From Lotus japonicus (taxonomy: Eukaryota; Streptophyta; Magnoliopsida; Fabales; Fabaceae): DNA of 64,000 nt. Numbering within the stretch: position 1 is the first letter of the stretch; each line of letters begins with the position of its first letter. Positions 43,796-55,962 of the stretch are shown here, one piece after another. A model generated the notes under the pieces. That model saw nothing but the letters and a program-made list of their open reading frames with translations, was not told the DNA's origin and did no database searches. The stretch is taken from assembly GCF_012489685.1 (NCBI RefSeq), contig NC_080044.1:51584964-51648963 (forward strand), written 5' to 3'. A program made the translations under genes and the position numbers.

Positions 43796-44696
43796 TTGTT
43801 ATGTTGTCTGCATTTTAGCTAAGTTAAGTTTTTGGCCAACATGTCGGACCCAATGTCACAACATCTTGCCTGTGACATCTGTCCCTGCGAAACCTGCAAT
43901 AAGTTGGCTAGGTTTTCTGTGAAGCTTCGTTTTGATTACTTGGTGATCAAGCTAGGGTATTTCTGGAAGCTTCTATGCGCCATGCAAGGATTATATTCTA
44001 TGTGATCAAATCGGTTTCTTGATCTGAGATTGTGTGGGAGTTTTATTTTTGAAATAGGAAACTTATTATTGAAGACTTTTCTGCAGATTTGTTTCCTAGT
44101 AACTCCCTGAGTGTTGTGTGGACCTTTGCTCGTCCAAGCTCATCGAAGATAAGGCCTGGATGACTGCTATATATGAAGACCGAAACCTAGTGTTTAGGTA
44201 GAGAGCTTCTGTTGAGTAAAACTAGGGTTTACTCTTGTCTGTGTTCACACTTGTTGTTCTCTCAGCTTATTCATGTATTGATTCTTTTGCTGAGAGTTGA
44301 GTTTTTTGTTGTTTGATCATGAGATCTGTCTTTGCTCTTGTTGTGAGCTATTGAATCACTGTGGCAGTGATTGAGAGAAAGTGAGAGGGGCTCTCATACT
44401 TAGGGGGAGGACTAAGTAATAAACACTTGTAGAGATGGGTAGAAAAGGCTGTGAACTGGGGAAGTTCAATTAAGACCTTTTGTGTACAATTTCTCTGAAT
44501 AATGGATTATCTTTCTCTTGGGTGAAAACCCTCCAGACGTAGGTGATTTTGCACCGAGCTGGGTTAACAATCCCGTGTGTCTTGTCTCTGTTTATGTTCT
44601 TTATATTGCACATTCAATTAACTGTTTCGTATCATGTTGTACAAGATGTCTTAGACATCTGGTAGAACATCTGTCCGCGTGTGCCAGAATTTCACA
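43796..44696 (+). mobile_element. Solo Copia LTR related to the COP-M LTR
   Basis: About 900 bp resembling the COP-M LTR in the opposite orientation, especially 44355-44580 (AGTGATTGAGAGAAAGTGAG, CCCTCCAGACGTAGGTGA). It ends GAATTTCACA, like the COP-M LTR end. TTCCT flanks it at 43791-43795 and 44697-44701. No internal region is attached, so it is solo. The left border is uncertain by a few bases. Confidence 0.65.
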
Positions 44697-44767
44697 TTCC
44701 TCTGTACGATGTTGGATCAACAGGTGAACCTTGATCATTCTTGTCCAGAACGGTGTTTGGATACATA
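44697..44767 (-). pseudogene. COP-H Pol fragment between solo LTR and SV2
   Basis: Translates on the minus strand to the Copia RT-thumb stretch that precedes MIGSLLYLT (the latter is at about 43755-43780). It bridges the RT remnant at 58016 and the RNase H part at 43790, showing that SV2 and the solo LTR hit the same pol. Confidence 0.7.
44763..44767. repeat. Target-site duplication of SV2, left copy
   Basis: ACATA, repeated exactly at 58011-58015. Confidence 0.93.
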
Positions 44768-45975
44768 TGAAGGTATGAAAAACGGTAGAAAGGGGGGTTT
44801 GAATAACGTTTTCAAGATAAAACTTCCACCTCAAAGATTTTGACAAATCTTTCGAGAACTTAAGTGCTAAGAATAAGAGATAGAAAAGCACACAAGGATT
44901 TTTATCCTGGTTCACTTGATAAATCACTCAAGCTACTCCAGTCCACCCGTTAAGGTGATTTCTTCCTTCTTAGAATGAAGGCAATCCACTAATCAGGTAA
45001 GAGTTACAACTGCACTTGAAACCTACAAGTGACTAACAATTACACTGACTAAGCTCACACTAAGATTCACTCTCTTAGTCTTCTCTAGGATCCGATCAAC
45101 CTTGATCTCCTAAAGGAACTAAACAAACTGTTTATCAAAGAATTGTTTACAAGAGATTTGCTTTTGAAAAGCTAATAGTAAACACAATGAATTTCAGATG
45201 AAAGAAAGCTTAGAAGAATTTGAATTTGTCTTGCGCGTATGTGAATGCTTCTAACCGCTTCTTTCAGTCTTCAGCCTCTTTTTATACTCCAAGGATTAGG
45301 GTTGAACGTTGCATGGGAAATGCTACCGTTGGAGGGCAGTTCTGGAAAATCCAGCTTCTGCTGTGTCTGAGACTGTTAGGTAGGTCGTCAGGAAGGTACA
45401 GTTGCTTTTGTACTTGGATAGTGACTTGACCTTTAAACCTAGGAGACTTCTGATCAGGAGAAAGCTTCATGTTGGAACTTGTGAAGCCGGTTGATCAGAG
45501 TCAGAGGGAAAGCCCAGATCCTCTGACCATTGTATCTTCTGATTCTGAACTCAGAGGGAAGTACATGGTCTTCAGAGTATCTTGCTTCTGGACATCAGAG
45601 TTTCCACTATTCAGCTTCTGGATCTTCGGAGTCTTCTACACCATCAGAACATCTGAACCTTCAGTGTTTCTTGGTTATCAGACTTTCTGGATCTTCAGAA
45701 CTTCTAGTGACTGAGTCCACATCAGAGTTTGTATAACTTCAAAACTTCTGAAGCTTTTCCACTGTTCATACTGAACATGGTGAATGCGAAAGCGTTGCTT
45801 GGGACACTCTTTAAGCACAGTGCTTCTGATTTGTGTGAGATTGAATAGAGGTCAGAGCCTGTAAATAGCACACTCAGAAAAACACGTTAGAGTACCACAA
45901 TTGTTCATATCAAAAGGTTAACTTGTAATCATCAAAACATAGAGTTGTACTACTAGATCAAAACTTGATCTTACA
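44768..45975 (-). repeat. SV2 3' LTR
   Basis: 1208 bp. Its TATA box differs from SV1 (TATAAAAAG on the minus strand near 45279-45287). Visibly more different from the SV1 LTRs than the gag-pol regions are from each other. Confidence 0.94.
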
Positions 45976-46530
45976 ATCTCCCCCTTTTTGATGATGACAA
46001 AACTAAGATTTTTGATGAACAATTCTTAAACAATAAACTGAATTCACTCAGAGTTTAGGGATAGAGAATCAGACTTATCCTGATGTGAATAGTTTATCTT
46101 GCTCAATCTGAATCCAAGTCACAGCTTGATTCTGAGCATAGCTCCCCCTGAATCTAATACTTGATGAAAACGTTAGAAAAGTCTAGATTCTGAGCTAAAT
46201 AATATAAGAGTTCAGAATGAAAAACTTATGACATAGATGAAAAAGGAGTAATCAGAGCGCATAAGTAATCAGAGTCAACGGACAAGGTATCAGAGTCTTG
46301 GGTAACAGAGTCAAACTAAAATCACTTCAGAAGAAGTGAAATGTATTCCTTGTATTTGCCCAGTGACACATCTATGGTCATAAAAGGTGGAACTCTTAAA
46401 TTCTCCAAAAGAAAAATAAATCACACTAACACATCTTACACATCAAAAACTGGGTTTACTCCCCCTTTTTGTCATAAGCAAAAAGCTTGGGGTGTGAAAA
46501 ACTTAGCTTGAAGTACAAGGTACTCCCCCT
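45976..46530 (-). other. SV2 multiple polypurine tracts
   Basis: On the minus strand AAAAAGGGGGAGAT lies next to the LTR (45976-45989), with further AGGGGGA-type tracts at about 46143-46149, 46459-46470 and 46523-46530. This matches the arrangement in SV1 with one extra tract. No gene in the stretch to 46656. Confidence 0.75.
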
Positions 46531-46656
46531 TAGAGAAGGTCTAAGTTGTAAGAAAATAAAAACGATGCAAGAATCAGAGTTAGGCGAATTAAAGAGAAGA
46601 GTTAATGCAGAAAAGAGGAGCGTTTACCACCGGCCAAAGGAGTAAAGATAAGGGTC

Positions 46657-46728
46657 AGTTACCAAGAACTTAACCTCGAGAAACTGTAGGAGCATTAACT
46701 TTCAGAGAGAAAGTGAAGCCTATATAAG
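46657..46728 (+). promoter_or_regulatory. Conserved promoter block of the SV2 antisense ORF
   Basis: Counterpart of 14021-14092, with one mismatch visible over about 68 bp. It ends in TATATAAG at 46721-46728, 55 bp before the ATG at 46783, the same spacing as SV1. Confidence 0.65.
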
Positions 46729-46782
46729 GCAATGGAGAATGGGTTAAGCTTCACAACTCGAGCAATATCATAACAGAGAAAA

Positions 46783-47175
46783 ATGGCATCATACATGATC
46801 ACATTAGAAGAGCTGAGAAAGAGAGCCTTTGAGGAGGACTTGTTCCTCAACATTAGGCATCCAGAGGGTACAACAACCATCTCAGAGCTAACACGGACAC
46901 TGCTGGAGGAGGACCTGCGTCCAGAGTTGAAGAGAGACTTAAGGGAATTCCTTGCCTTCGTGGAGGAAGTGCAAGAACTCAGCCAGCTTGAACTAAAGCT
47001 GCTGGAAGAAAGAGAAATTATAGAGACGAAGCTCAAGACTGCAGAAGAAATTCTGGAGAACGATGAGCAGATTGTCAATCTCAACAACACCCAGTATGCA
47101 CTGGATCGCTTGGAGAAGGAGAGGTCAGAGCAGCGCCAGGAGTGCAGAAGAATGAGGAGGGATCCTCCATTCTAG
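46783..47175 (+). CDS. SV2 antisense accessory ORF (130 aa, coiled-coil)
   Basis: 130 residues, same length, start and stop as SV1 13574-13966, about 79% identical. The first 75 residues (around HPEGTTTISELTRTLLEEDL) and the last 17 (EQRQECRRMRRDPPF) are the best conserved; the central helix varies. It lies opposite in orientation to gag-pol, tail-to-tail with the ruined extra ORF. That this ORF stayed open while the neighbouring extra ORF decayed, in the same element, argues it is not a by-product of the sense coding sequence. Function unknown. Confidence 0.75.
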   Translation: MASYMITLEELRKRAFEEDLFLNIRHPEGTTTISELTRTLLEEDLRPELKRDLREFLAFVEEVQELSQLELKLLEEREIIETKLKTAEEILENDEQIVNLNNTQYALDRLEKERSEQRQECRRMRRDPPF

Positions 47176-47368
47176 GATTTTAGGAAAAAAAAAATATGAT
47201 GTAAACGCAGTTTATTATGAATAAAAAAAAATTTGCAAACATAATGTCAGATATATATATATATGCATAGATAATCACAAACGAGCAAAGTAAAGATTAA
47301 CAAGAAGGAACCAGAGGTTAACGAAATAAAACAAGGGAAAGAAAAATAAAAACGTAGAGATCCTAAAG

Positions 47369-50250
47369 CTAGGGTTTATCAGATCGACGCAGAAGTTCCA
47401 TCATCATTTGCTTCATTTCAATCAGCATAGACTCATGAGTGTCAAGACATTGTTCCACGGTGTCGAGTCTGGACGAGCTGGACTGAGTAGAGCTAGAAGA
47501 TACAGTCTGAGCAGCTTGAGGAGCCGGAATGGAAGCAGAAGCAACAGGAGTAAAAACCACTGGTGCAAGTGCTTGGCATCTAAGTGCTTCAGCTTCAGCT
47601 TCAAGTCTTTCTGCCTATAACCGAGCGTGTTCAGCCTGAGCTGCGGCTTGACGTGCAGCTTCTTCTGCTAGTTCTTTCTTTTGTCGGGCCTCTTCAATAG
47701 CTTCGAGAAGCTTGTGTCTCTATTGTTGTTCATGAAGAGCCACTCTTCTGGCAAACCTCTGCTTAGCAGCAGCTATCCTTTGATCCCTTTCAGCAATGAG
47801 ATGACTCATCATAGCAGGAACCTGAGCAACTAACCAAGTACTCAGATTATCCCATTCCTCAGCAACAGAGTCAGGATTCTCACTCAGGTCAGTGTGACCT
47901 TGCACGTTGCGTAGCATCAAGGAAGCTTCGTGATTAAACACATTGATGCACTCAGAGAGAGAGGTGGGTCTGAGGTGAGTGTAGGGAACTATGGAGAGGT
48001 ATTGGTCTGGAGAGGTTGGGTGATTGCTGCTGTGAGCTTCAGAGACACCTTGGGGAGAGCCAATGTCACAGGTTTGGTCATGAGGTTCAGAGGCTCCAAG
48101 GTGTGGTTCAGAAGTTTCAACCAGAGGATTGGGTGATCTAACCGAAGAGTGGTTAGACACAGATTGTTCTGGGTCTGGTTGAACTGGCTCTTGTTGTATA
48201 GGGTCAGGTTGAGCCTGTTGAGCCAAGGGGTCTGCCTCATGTAAGGGATTGGCCAAGATAGGTTCATCTGGGTCAACTAGACGTTCAGGTCTAGGGCCAG
48301 GGTATCTCCTAGGGCTTGGACAAGTGAGGTAATACTCTTCTAGGGTAGACACCTTTTCTTTTCTGACCTCCATAAATTTTCTAATGGATTCAGGGTTATT
48401 GGAGGGAGAAGAGTCAGCAACATTAGTTGGGAAGGATACAGGTGTATAGGCTGTGGAAGAGTCTATATCAGTAGTTCTGGGAGCCAGACGTTCTGATTCT
48501 CTTGGGACAGAGTGATCAGAGGTTCTGGGTCTGGTTGGTCATGGATGATGGGTTCAGAAGTTAATGGGTTATACTGGATGGTGATAGGTGAGGTTGGATC
48601 AGAGGGTCCTGTAGGTTGGTTCGGAAGCATATTCCAGAGAGGTGCTTCATTTGGAGAAGGTTGGAAAAATGAAGACCTTGGGGAATTGGGTGGGGAGGTA
48701 GTTTGTGTGGCTGGTTGAGATTCTGGGATAGGAGTGAGTGGGTTGGAGGAATGTTTCAGCATAGCAGAGATAGGGAGTGCATCAAATGTATCTAAATCAT
48801 CATCAGAAGCAATAGCAGACTTACTTGATGATCGTGCTGAAGAGCGAGTCACTCTGACAGGAGTCTCAATCCTTCTGATAACTTGAGCAGCAGGTTCCAC
48901 ACTTGTAGGCCTCACCACAAGTCTTACTTGTTTCTTCTTCTTCTTGGGAGGAGAAGGACCAGCTTTATTGGGACCAACAATACCATCACCATCAGCATCA
49001 GGCTTGATGGTTTCATCATGTTTCCTCTTTGGCTGGTCAGCCTTCTTCTTCTTCTTCTGAGAACCATCAGATTCCTCAGAGGATTCTTCTAAGACCATCT
49101 TCCTCTGAACTTTCTTCTTGGTAGGAGAGGGAAACTCTAGAGCTGGCGGCAGCCTTCTGAAGAATTCATCGAGATCAATTTCAAAGCCTTGAGCCCTTAG
49201 GTCTTCAACATAGCACCTAATAGCCTCAAGATTGTCTGCCTGTGTCCACAGAGGGTAGTCATTCAGAGGCACCCTTCTCCGTCTGATTTCAGAAGATGTG
49301 TCTTCATGAGCAGGGGCGATTTTCTTCTAGACCAAGCCCATCTTCTTTAGAGAATTTGCAGTGAAAACATCACTGACAATGGTGGTCAGATCCTCTACAC
49401 ATCCAGCGTGGACCAGATCCTGCACCAGGTTGCTCTCAATGAAGAGATCTGAGAGCAGTCTCCCAAAGGGGATATACTTGATTGCTGACTTGATGGAGGC
49501 AGTAGTTCTGGACTTTCTGATACACTCCTTCAAGTAAGAGAACAGGAAGTAGGGAAGGCAGATCTTCTTCTTGTCTTGGATGAAAAACAACATCGCCTTC
49601 TGGTTGAAGTTGATGTAGTCTGGGGAACTGCCCTTTGGTCTCTGGTTGAAGCAGTTGAGCAGAATCTTGTGCCAGATTCTGAGCTTAGGATGAAGGTCCA
49701 GCACCTTGTAATCAGTTTTGCCCGGTTTGTATGTGGTGTACAGGGCCTTGTTGATTGTATCCTTGGTGTTGGGCTTCAGCTTCGATTCTGTCAGTTGAAA
49801 TCGATACCCATTTGCAGTTTCTGCACCCAGCGGATTCACGAAGGACTTCTCAGTAATGATGATCTTCCTTCCAAGAATGTGAGATACCACCTGAGTATCA
49901 TCGCAGTCGGCATGCTTCCAGAATTCCTTGATCAGTTTGTCATACACCGGTCCTCGAAGCCTGTTGAAGTAATTTTCCCAACCTTGAGCTTGGACTTCAG
50001 GACGAAGATCATACCCATTTGTAGCAAGATTGTCGAGGTCGAATCTCCATTCTGCCAGTACTTGAAGTTCCTCAGGAGCATATACGCAGTGAACGGCACA
50101 GCCACGTTCTGCAATCGGAATAATCTGCTCTTGAGCTTGACCTTGATCTTGATTCGGATTCTCAGGACCCCTTTGACCTGTAGCTTGACCAACTACCATA
50201 TGAGGGAACTGGGTTGCATCTGCAGTAGCTCTTCTGGTTTGACTCACCAT
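47369..50250 (-). pseudogene. SV2 extra (envelope-like) ORF, degraded
   Basis: Homologous to SV1 10760-13381 from the Met at 50250. It contains the N-terminal segment of about 79 residues missing in SV1 (about 49395-49640). It is broken by TAG at about 49327-49329, a frameshift near 48465-48520, a stop at about 47720 and another near 47617. Over the first 200 residues identity to SV1 is about 83%, much below gag-pol. Confidence 0.85.
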
Positions 50251-50690
50251 TGTTGGAGCGGTTGAAGGTTTTAGGTAGAAGATGAAGGTTGAAAGATGAA
50301 GATAGAGCGAGAGAGAAATCGAGGGTAAGTGGTTTTGAAAATACAAGAGAGAGAGTAAAAACCGAAAGTGAGGGAGATCGTGTGTGTATAGTGGGTTTTG
50401 ACAAATAACCGTTGTTGATTCAAAAAGCAATTTAAAATCAACGGTTGAAAATTAAAGATAGATAGTAACAGTAAATACACATATCACACACTGGAGAGAA
50501 GCACATCTACACGCATCATGACAGACTGTCACACGGGCACAAGGAACTATGTATCAGAGATACTGACACACGTGTTACTGTCTCAGCTTCAGAGTCAGTA
50601 CCAATGGGTACACACACTCTGATTGAGTTACCTTCTGGACTAGACATCTTCTGATCAAGAAGTATCATAGTCAGAAGTTCTGATCCATCT
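50251..50690 (-). other. SV2 spacer between pol and extra ORF
   Basis: About 440 bp, homologous to SV1 10320-10759, no gene. Confidence 0.55.
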
Positions 50691-53600
50691 TCACTCTGGA
50701 CAAAAGTCCATATTCAGATTTTTCAGAATAAAATTAAATCTATCCTCTGCTAAGGGCTTTGTAAAGATATCTGCCCATTGATGGTCAGTATCAACAAACT
50801 TCAGAAGAAGTACGCCCTTTTGTACATAATCTCTAATAAAGTGATACTTTACCTCAATATGTTTTGCCCTTGAATGTAAGATAGGATTCTTACTTAATGA
50901 GATTGCAGCAGTGTTATCACAATAGATTGGGATATTGCTCTCAAGGATCTGATAATCCTCCAGCTGATGTTTCATCCAGAGCATCTGAGTGCTGCATATT
51001 GCTGCTGAGATATATTCTGCCTCTGCGGTGGATAGTGCAATGGTTGATTGTCTCTTGCTTGCCCATGAGACTAGATTGCTCCCTAGAAATTGACAATTTC
51101 CAGAAGTACTTTTTCTCTCTGTTCTATCTCCAGCATAATCAGCATCACAGTAACCTGAAAGCTTATACTCTGATGTTTTCTTATACATCAAGCCAAGGTT
51201 AGTGGTGCCTTTCAGATACCTTAGGATCCTCTTAACAGCAGTTAAGTGGGTTTCCCTTGGATCTGATTGGAAACGAGCACATAAATGAACACTAAATAAT
51301 ATGTCTGGCCTAGATGCAGTTAAGTATAGAAGTGAACCTATCATGCCACGATAGAGCTTCTGACATACTTTACCACTTTTATCTTCTTTCTCCAGAATGC
51401 ATGTTGGATGCATTGGAGTCTTGGCCACTGTAGATTCCAGCATATTGAACTTCTTCAGAAGTTCTTTAGTGTACTTGCTCTGATGGATATATGTTCCTTC
51501 TGGTGTTTGATCAACTTGTATTCCTAGAAAGTACTTTAGTTCTCCCATCATACTCATCTCAAATTCAGCCTGCATCATCTTAGAAAATTCTTTGCATAGA
51601 GATTGATTAGCAGAACCAAATATAATATCATCAACATAGATTTGCACAATTAAGATATCATCTTTATAAGTTTTGCAAAAGAGAGTTGTATCTACTTTAC
51701 CCCTTACAAACTCATTTTCCAGAAGGAATGAGCTGAGTCTCTCATACCATGCTCTGGGAGCTTGCTTCAGACCATAGAGTGACTTCTTCAATTTGAACAC
51801 ATGGTCTGGCTTCTTCTCATCTTCAAAACCTGGGGGTTGATGAACGTAGACTTCCTCTGATATATAACCGTTTAGGAAGGCACTCTTTACATCCATCTGA
51901 TGAAGAACTATGTTGTGATTCACTGAGAAAGAGATCAACAATCTGATTGCTTCTAGTCTTGCTACTGGAGCAAATGTTTCTGTGTAGTCTATTCCTTCCT
52001 GCTGACTGTAACCTTGAGCAACTAGCCTTGCCTTGTTTCTGACTACATCTCCTTTCTCATTCAGCTTGTTTCTGAACACCCATTTTGTCCCAATTACATG
52101 GACACTCTCAGGCTTCTTCACTAAGCTCCAAACATCGTTCTTGGAGAATTGATTCAATTCTTCTTCCATGGCCAGAATCCAATCCTTGTCCTGAAGAGCT
52201 TCATCTATGGACTTGGGTTCAATTAAGGACACCAATCCTTTCAGACTAAGCAGGGTCTCTTCAGAGGGTCTGAAGGCTGATCTGGTTCTGACTGGTTCGT
52301 CCTTGTTGCCCAGAATCAATTCCTTAGGATGAGCTGCAGTGATTCTGCTCTTCTTCAGAGTTTGTGAATCAGAGGGACCAGCTTCTTCTTCTGGTTCATC
52401 TTCCTCTGGCTCAGCTTCCTCTGGAGCTTTGCCTTTGTCAGAAACATTTATGCTCATATCTGCAAACTTCTCAACTAGCTTTGACTGGTCAGAGTCAAGC
52501 TTATCGTCAAATCTAACATGAATAGATTCTTCAATAGTCTTAGCATCAGTATTATAAAATCTAAAACCTTTAGATCTCTCAGAATAACCAAGTAATAGAC
52601 ATTTAGAAGATTTAGCATCAAATTTATGCAATCTATCCTTAGTATTAAGAACATAACAAACACAACCAAAAGGATGAAAGTAGGAAATGTTGGGTTTTAT
52701 GTTCTTCCACAATTCATAGGGAGTCTTATTCAGAATTGGTCTCACAGAGATTCTGTTCTGAATGTAACATGCTGTATTTACTGCCTCTGCCCAAAAGTGC
52801 TTAGCCATGCCAGTTTCTTGGAGCATGGTTCTAGCCATCTCCTGAAGAGTTCTGTTCTTCCTCTCAACAACGCCATTTTGTTGAGGAGTTCTGGGACAAG
52901 AGAAATCATGTGCAATTCCATAGGAATCAAACAGACTCTCAAACTTGTCATTCTCAAACTCTCCACCATGGTCACTTCTGACACGCACAATCCTACAAGC
53001 CTTCTCGTTTTGCACTTGGGCTATGAAGGTAGAGAACACATCATGAGACTCATCCTTGCGGGTTAGAAACTTTACCCATGTCCAGCGGCTATAGTCATCA
53101 ACGATAACCATCCCATATCTCTTGCCACCTATAGACTCAGTTTTCACTGGCCCAAAAAGGTCGATATGCAGAAGTTCCAACGGCCTTGAGGTTGAGACAA
53201 CATTCTTTGCCTTGAAAGGGACTTTAGTGAATTTGCCTTTCTGACATGCTTCACAAAGAGCGTCTGAAGCGAACTTCAGATTGGGTAAGCCCCTGACGAG
53301 GTTTAGCTTGCTCAGCTGAGAAATCTTTCTCATACTGGCATGCCCTAACCGTCTATGCCATACCCACTGCTCTTCATTAACAGAAAGAAGGCACTTCACA
53401 TTCTGAGCCTCTAACTCAGATAATCTGATCTTATAAATGTTGTTCTTCCTCTTGCTGTTAAACAGAACAGAGCCATCGATCTGACTTACAGCCCGGCAGG
53501 ACTTTTGATTGAATATAACATCATAACCCTTGTCAGCTAATTGACTTATAGACAATAAGTTATGTGTTAAGCCGTCTACCAATAACACATTATCAATGCA

Positions 53601-53795
53601 TGGACTACTATCTGCACAAATAGTACCAGTACCAACAATTTTACCCTTTTCATTTCCTCCAAAGCCAACTTCGCCTCCAGGCTTAAGTTTTAGCTCTTGG
53701 AACATACGCCTTTCTCCCGTCATGTGACGCGAGCATCCACTGTCCAGATACCATGATTGGTGTTTCAGTGGAGCTATCAAGGATATCTGCAACAT
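50691..53795 (-). CDS. pol: SV2 Pol, intact
   Basis: 1034 residues without interruption. Protease [10 protein letters not shown] at about residues 18-27; GAG-pre-integrase at about 145-200; integrase DD35E with Asp at about 211, Asp of DHGGEF at about 274 and Glu of VVERK at about 310; RT with YVDD at about 719-722; RNase H CDADY at about 882 and STAEAEY at about 922; ends 16 residues beyond [11 protein letters not shown]. All expected catalytic residues are present. It overlaps gag by 113 bp in another frame, so expression would need frameshifting or a separate start; the ATG at 53795 is simply the first in frame. This copy could in principle serve defective relatives. Confidence 0.93.
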   Translation of the reverse strand: MLQISLIAPLKHQSWYLDSGCSRHMTGERRMFQELKLKPGGEVGFGGNEKGKIVGTGTICADSSPCIDNVLLVDGLTHNLLSISQLADKGYDVIFNQKSCRAVSQIDGSVLFNSKRKNNIYKIRLSELEAQNVKCLLSVNEEQWVWHRRLGHASMRKISQLSKLNLVRGLPNLKFASDALCEACQKGKFTKVPFKAKNVVSTSRPLELLHIDLFGPVKTESIGGKRYGMVIVDDYSRWTWVKFLTRKDESHDVFSTFIAQVQNEKACRIVRVRSDHGGEFENDKFESLFDSYGIAHDFSCPRTPQQNGVVERKNRTLQEMARTMLQETGMAKHFWAEAVNTACYIQNRISVRPILNKTPYELWKNIKPNISYFHPFGCVCYVLNTKDRLHKFDAKSSKCLLLGYSERSKGFRFYNTDAKTIEESIHVRFDDKLDSDQSKLVEKFADMSINVSDKGKAPEEAEPEEDEPEEEAGPSDSQTLKKSRITAAHPKELILGNKDEPVRTRSAFRPSEETLLSLKGLVSLIEPKSIDEALQDKDWILAMEEELNQFSKNDVWSLVKKPESVHVIGTKWVFRNKLNEKGDVVRNKARLVAQGYSQQEGIDYTETFAPVARLEAIRLLISFSVNHNIVLHQMDVKSAFLNGYISEEVYVHQPPGFEDEKKPDHVFKLKKSLYGLKQAPRAWYERLSSFLLENEFVRGKVDTTLFCKTYKDDILIVQIYVDDIIFGSANQSLCKEFSKMMQAEFEMSMMGELKYFLGIQVDQTPEGTYIHQSKYTKELLKKFNMLESTVAKTPMHPTCILEKEDKSGKVCQKLYRGMIGSLLYLTASRPDILFSVHLCARFQSDPRETHLTAVKRILRYLKGTTNLGLMYKKTSEYKLSGYCDADYAGDRTERKSTSGNCQFLGSNLVSWASKRQSTIALSTAEAEYISAAICSTQMLWMKHQLEDYQILESNIPIYCDNTAAISLSKNPILHSRAKHIEVKYHFIRDYVQKGVLLLKFVDTDHQWADIFTKPLAEDRFNFILKNLNMDFCPE

Positions 53796-55593
53796 AGATA
53801 ATCTTGTCCTTAGGTACCCACTTTCTGGGTCCTCTCTTGTTAGTTACCCCAGAGGTTCTGATCACCTTGGGTTTCTCAACATGATAATGTAAAGGAATTT
53901 TTGCATGATATTTAGACATAGAGAAAGATCCCTTTTTAAGAGGAGGTTTAGCAACTTTAGCAGGTAAAGGATCAGGCAATATGGTACCAGAGGGAACAAA
54001 GCATTCATACAAAGATTTAGCTTTAGACACAGAGGGCTCATTTCTAATTGGTTTAGAATAGCCAATGCCATGCATTCCATTTCTGCTTACGCCATAGATC
54101 ATTGAAGCCATTAAGCTTCTATCTACGCTCTTAGCCAGGAATCTTTGAAACGACTTTTCATACTTAGACTCATTTCTACAATCAGAGGCATCACAGGCAA
54201 CTATTTCTTCTAGCTTAACAATCTGGTTCTTAAGCACAGAGTTAGAATTGATCAAAGCACGATTATCATTTTTCAAATCAGAGATAATTTTCTCATGTTC
54301 AGAAGGAGTCTTGGAGACAGCAGATAAGTCCTTTTTCAGCTTCTTATGTTTAGACAATAAAGAGTTATACTTATCCATGATATCAGACAAGGCATGTTTT
54401 AGTTCAGAGGTAGAGAAAGAAGCGAATACCTCATTTTCATCGTCTGAGTTAGGATCTCCTTCTGATTCTGAGTCAGAGTCAACAGCTTCCTTTGACTCTG
54501 CTCCTTTGTCTTTGACAATAGCCATGAGTCCTTGGACTTCACCATCAGAGTCAACATCCTCTGACTCTGATTCATCAAATGTCACCATCAGACTCTTCTT
54601 TGTCTTGAAGTGCTTCTTTGGCTTCTTGTCCTTCTTCAACTTTGGACAGTCACTTTTGTAGTGCCCTGATTCTTTGCACTCGAAGCATGTGACTTCCTTA
54701 ATTGAGGACTTCTTCTGGCCTGAGGATTCAGACTTTCCTTTTGCCTTTCCAGAGCCTTTGTACTTGCTCTGCCTGTGCTTCCAGATTCGGTTGAGTCTCT
54801 TGGAGATCAGAGTCAGCTCATCTTCATCAGAATCTTCTGATGCTTCTTCAGATTCTTCTTCTTCAGCTTGAAGAGCTTTTGACTTCTCAGCCTTAGCCTT
54901 TTCAGATTTGGATTTCAAGGCTATAGACTTTTTCCTCAGATCTTGCATCTCAGAGCGCTTCAGCTCATGGCATTTCAAAATGCTGATGAGTTCTTCTAAA
55001 CTCATATTCTCAACATCTCTCGTGAGCTCTATTGAAGTCACTAAAGGCATCCAGCTTTCAGGAAGACTCCTGAGAACCCTTATGACATGATCTTTTGTTG
55101 TATAGCTCTTGTTGAGAGGTCTTATGCCAGCCACAAGCAACTGAAATCTGGAGAACATTTCTTCAATGGACTCATTTGGCTCCATGATGAAGGATTCATA
55201 TTTTTGGATCAAAGATAATGCCTTTGATTCTTTGACTTTCTTGTTTCCTTCATGAGACATCTTCAGAGATTCAAAAATGCCTTTTGCAAACTCACGATCT
55301 GTAATCTTCTGGTACTCTTCATAAGAAATAGCACTTAGAAGAATTGCTCTTGCTTTGTGATGTTGTGAGTACAGCTTCTTTTGATCTGCAGTCATCTCTG
55401 ACCTTGGGATCTTCTTGCCATCTGCATCAACTGGACGCTCGTAGCCATCCACAACAATATCCCAGAGATCTGCATCGAAACCCAGAAAGAAACTTTCCAG
55501 TCTATCTTTCCAATATTCGAACCTTTGACCGTCGAACATAGGAGGCTTTGCATTGTAACCATCTCTTTGAGTTTCACTGGTGGTGGCAGCCAT
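53683..55593 (-). CDS. gag: SV2 Gag polyprotein
   Basis: 636 residues, same length as SV1 Gag and about 96% identical. Copia gag core at about 15-220, CCHC knuckle at about 303-316, acidic Ser/Asp segments and a coiled coil near 400-470. The ATG is about 58 bp after the PBS. The end overlaps pol as in SV1. Confidence 0.93.
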   Translation of the reverse strand: MAATTSETQRDGYNAKPPMFDGQRFEYWKDRLESFFLGFDADLWDIVVDGYERPVDADGKKIPRSEMTADQKKLYSQHHKARAILLSAISYEEYQKITDREFAKGIFESLKMSHEGNKKVKESKALSLIQKYESFIMEPNESIEEMFSRFQLLVAGIRPLNKSYTTKDHVIRVLRSLPESWMPLVTSIELTRDVENMSLEELISILKCHELKRSEMQDLRKKSIALKSKSEKAKAEKSKALQAEEEESEEASEDSDEDELTLISKRLNRIWKHRQSKYKGSGKAKGKSESSGQKKSSIKEVTCFECKESGHYKSDCPKLKKDKKPKKHFKTKKSLMVTFDESESEDVDSDGEVQGLMAIVKDKGAESKEAVDSDSESEGDPNSDDENEVFASFSTSELKHALSDIMDKYNSLLSKHKKLKKDLSAVSKTPSEHEKIISDLKNDNRALINSNSVLKNQIVKLEEIVACDASDCRNESKYEKSFQRFLAKSVDRSLMASMIYGVSRNGMHGIGYSKPIRNEPSVSKAKSLYECFVPSGTILPDPLPAKVAKPPLKKGSFSMSKYHAKIPLHYHVEKPKVIRTSGVTNKRGPRKWVPKDKIIYVADILDSSTETPIMVSGQWMLASHDGRKAYVPRAKT

Positions 55594-55651
55594 TGTTTTT
55601 CACACCGGCCCGGATCACTGAACACTGTTAGGTGTGGTAATCAGAACTTGC

Positions 55652-55663
55652 GCTCTGATACCA
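55652..55663 (-). other. SV2 primer-binding site (initiator Met tRNA)
   Basis: TGGTATCAGAGC on the minus strand, two bases from the LTR. Confidence 0.9.
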
Positions 55664-55962
55664 ATTGAAGGTGTGAAAAACGGTAGAAAGGGGGGGTTTG
55701 AATAACGTTTTCAAGATAAAACTTCCACCTCAAAGATTTTGACAAATCTTTCGAGAACTTAAGTGCTAAGAATAAGAGATAGAAAAGCACACAAGGATTT
55801 TTATCCTGGTTCACTTGATAAATCACTCAAGCTACTCCAATCCACCCGTTAAGGTGATTTCTTCCTTCTTAGAATGAAGGCAATCCACTAATCAGGTAAG
55901 AGTTACAACTGCACTTGAAACCTACAAGTGACTAACAATTACACTGACTTAGCTCACACTAA

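Noticed and set aside
44718..44722. CAACA repeated at 43837-43841 as a possible duplication for the solo LTR
   Set aside because: It would place the LTR borders inside sequence homologous to the COP-M LTR and give an end without CA. TTCCT at 43791-43795 and 44697-44701 fits better.
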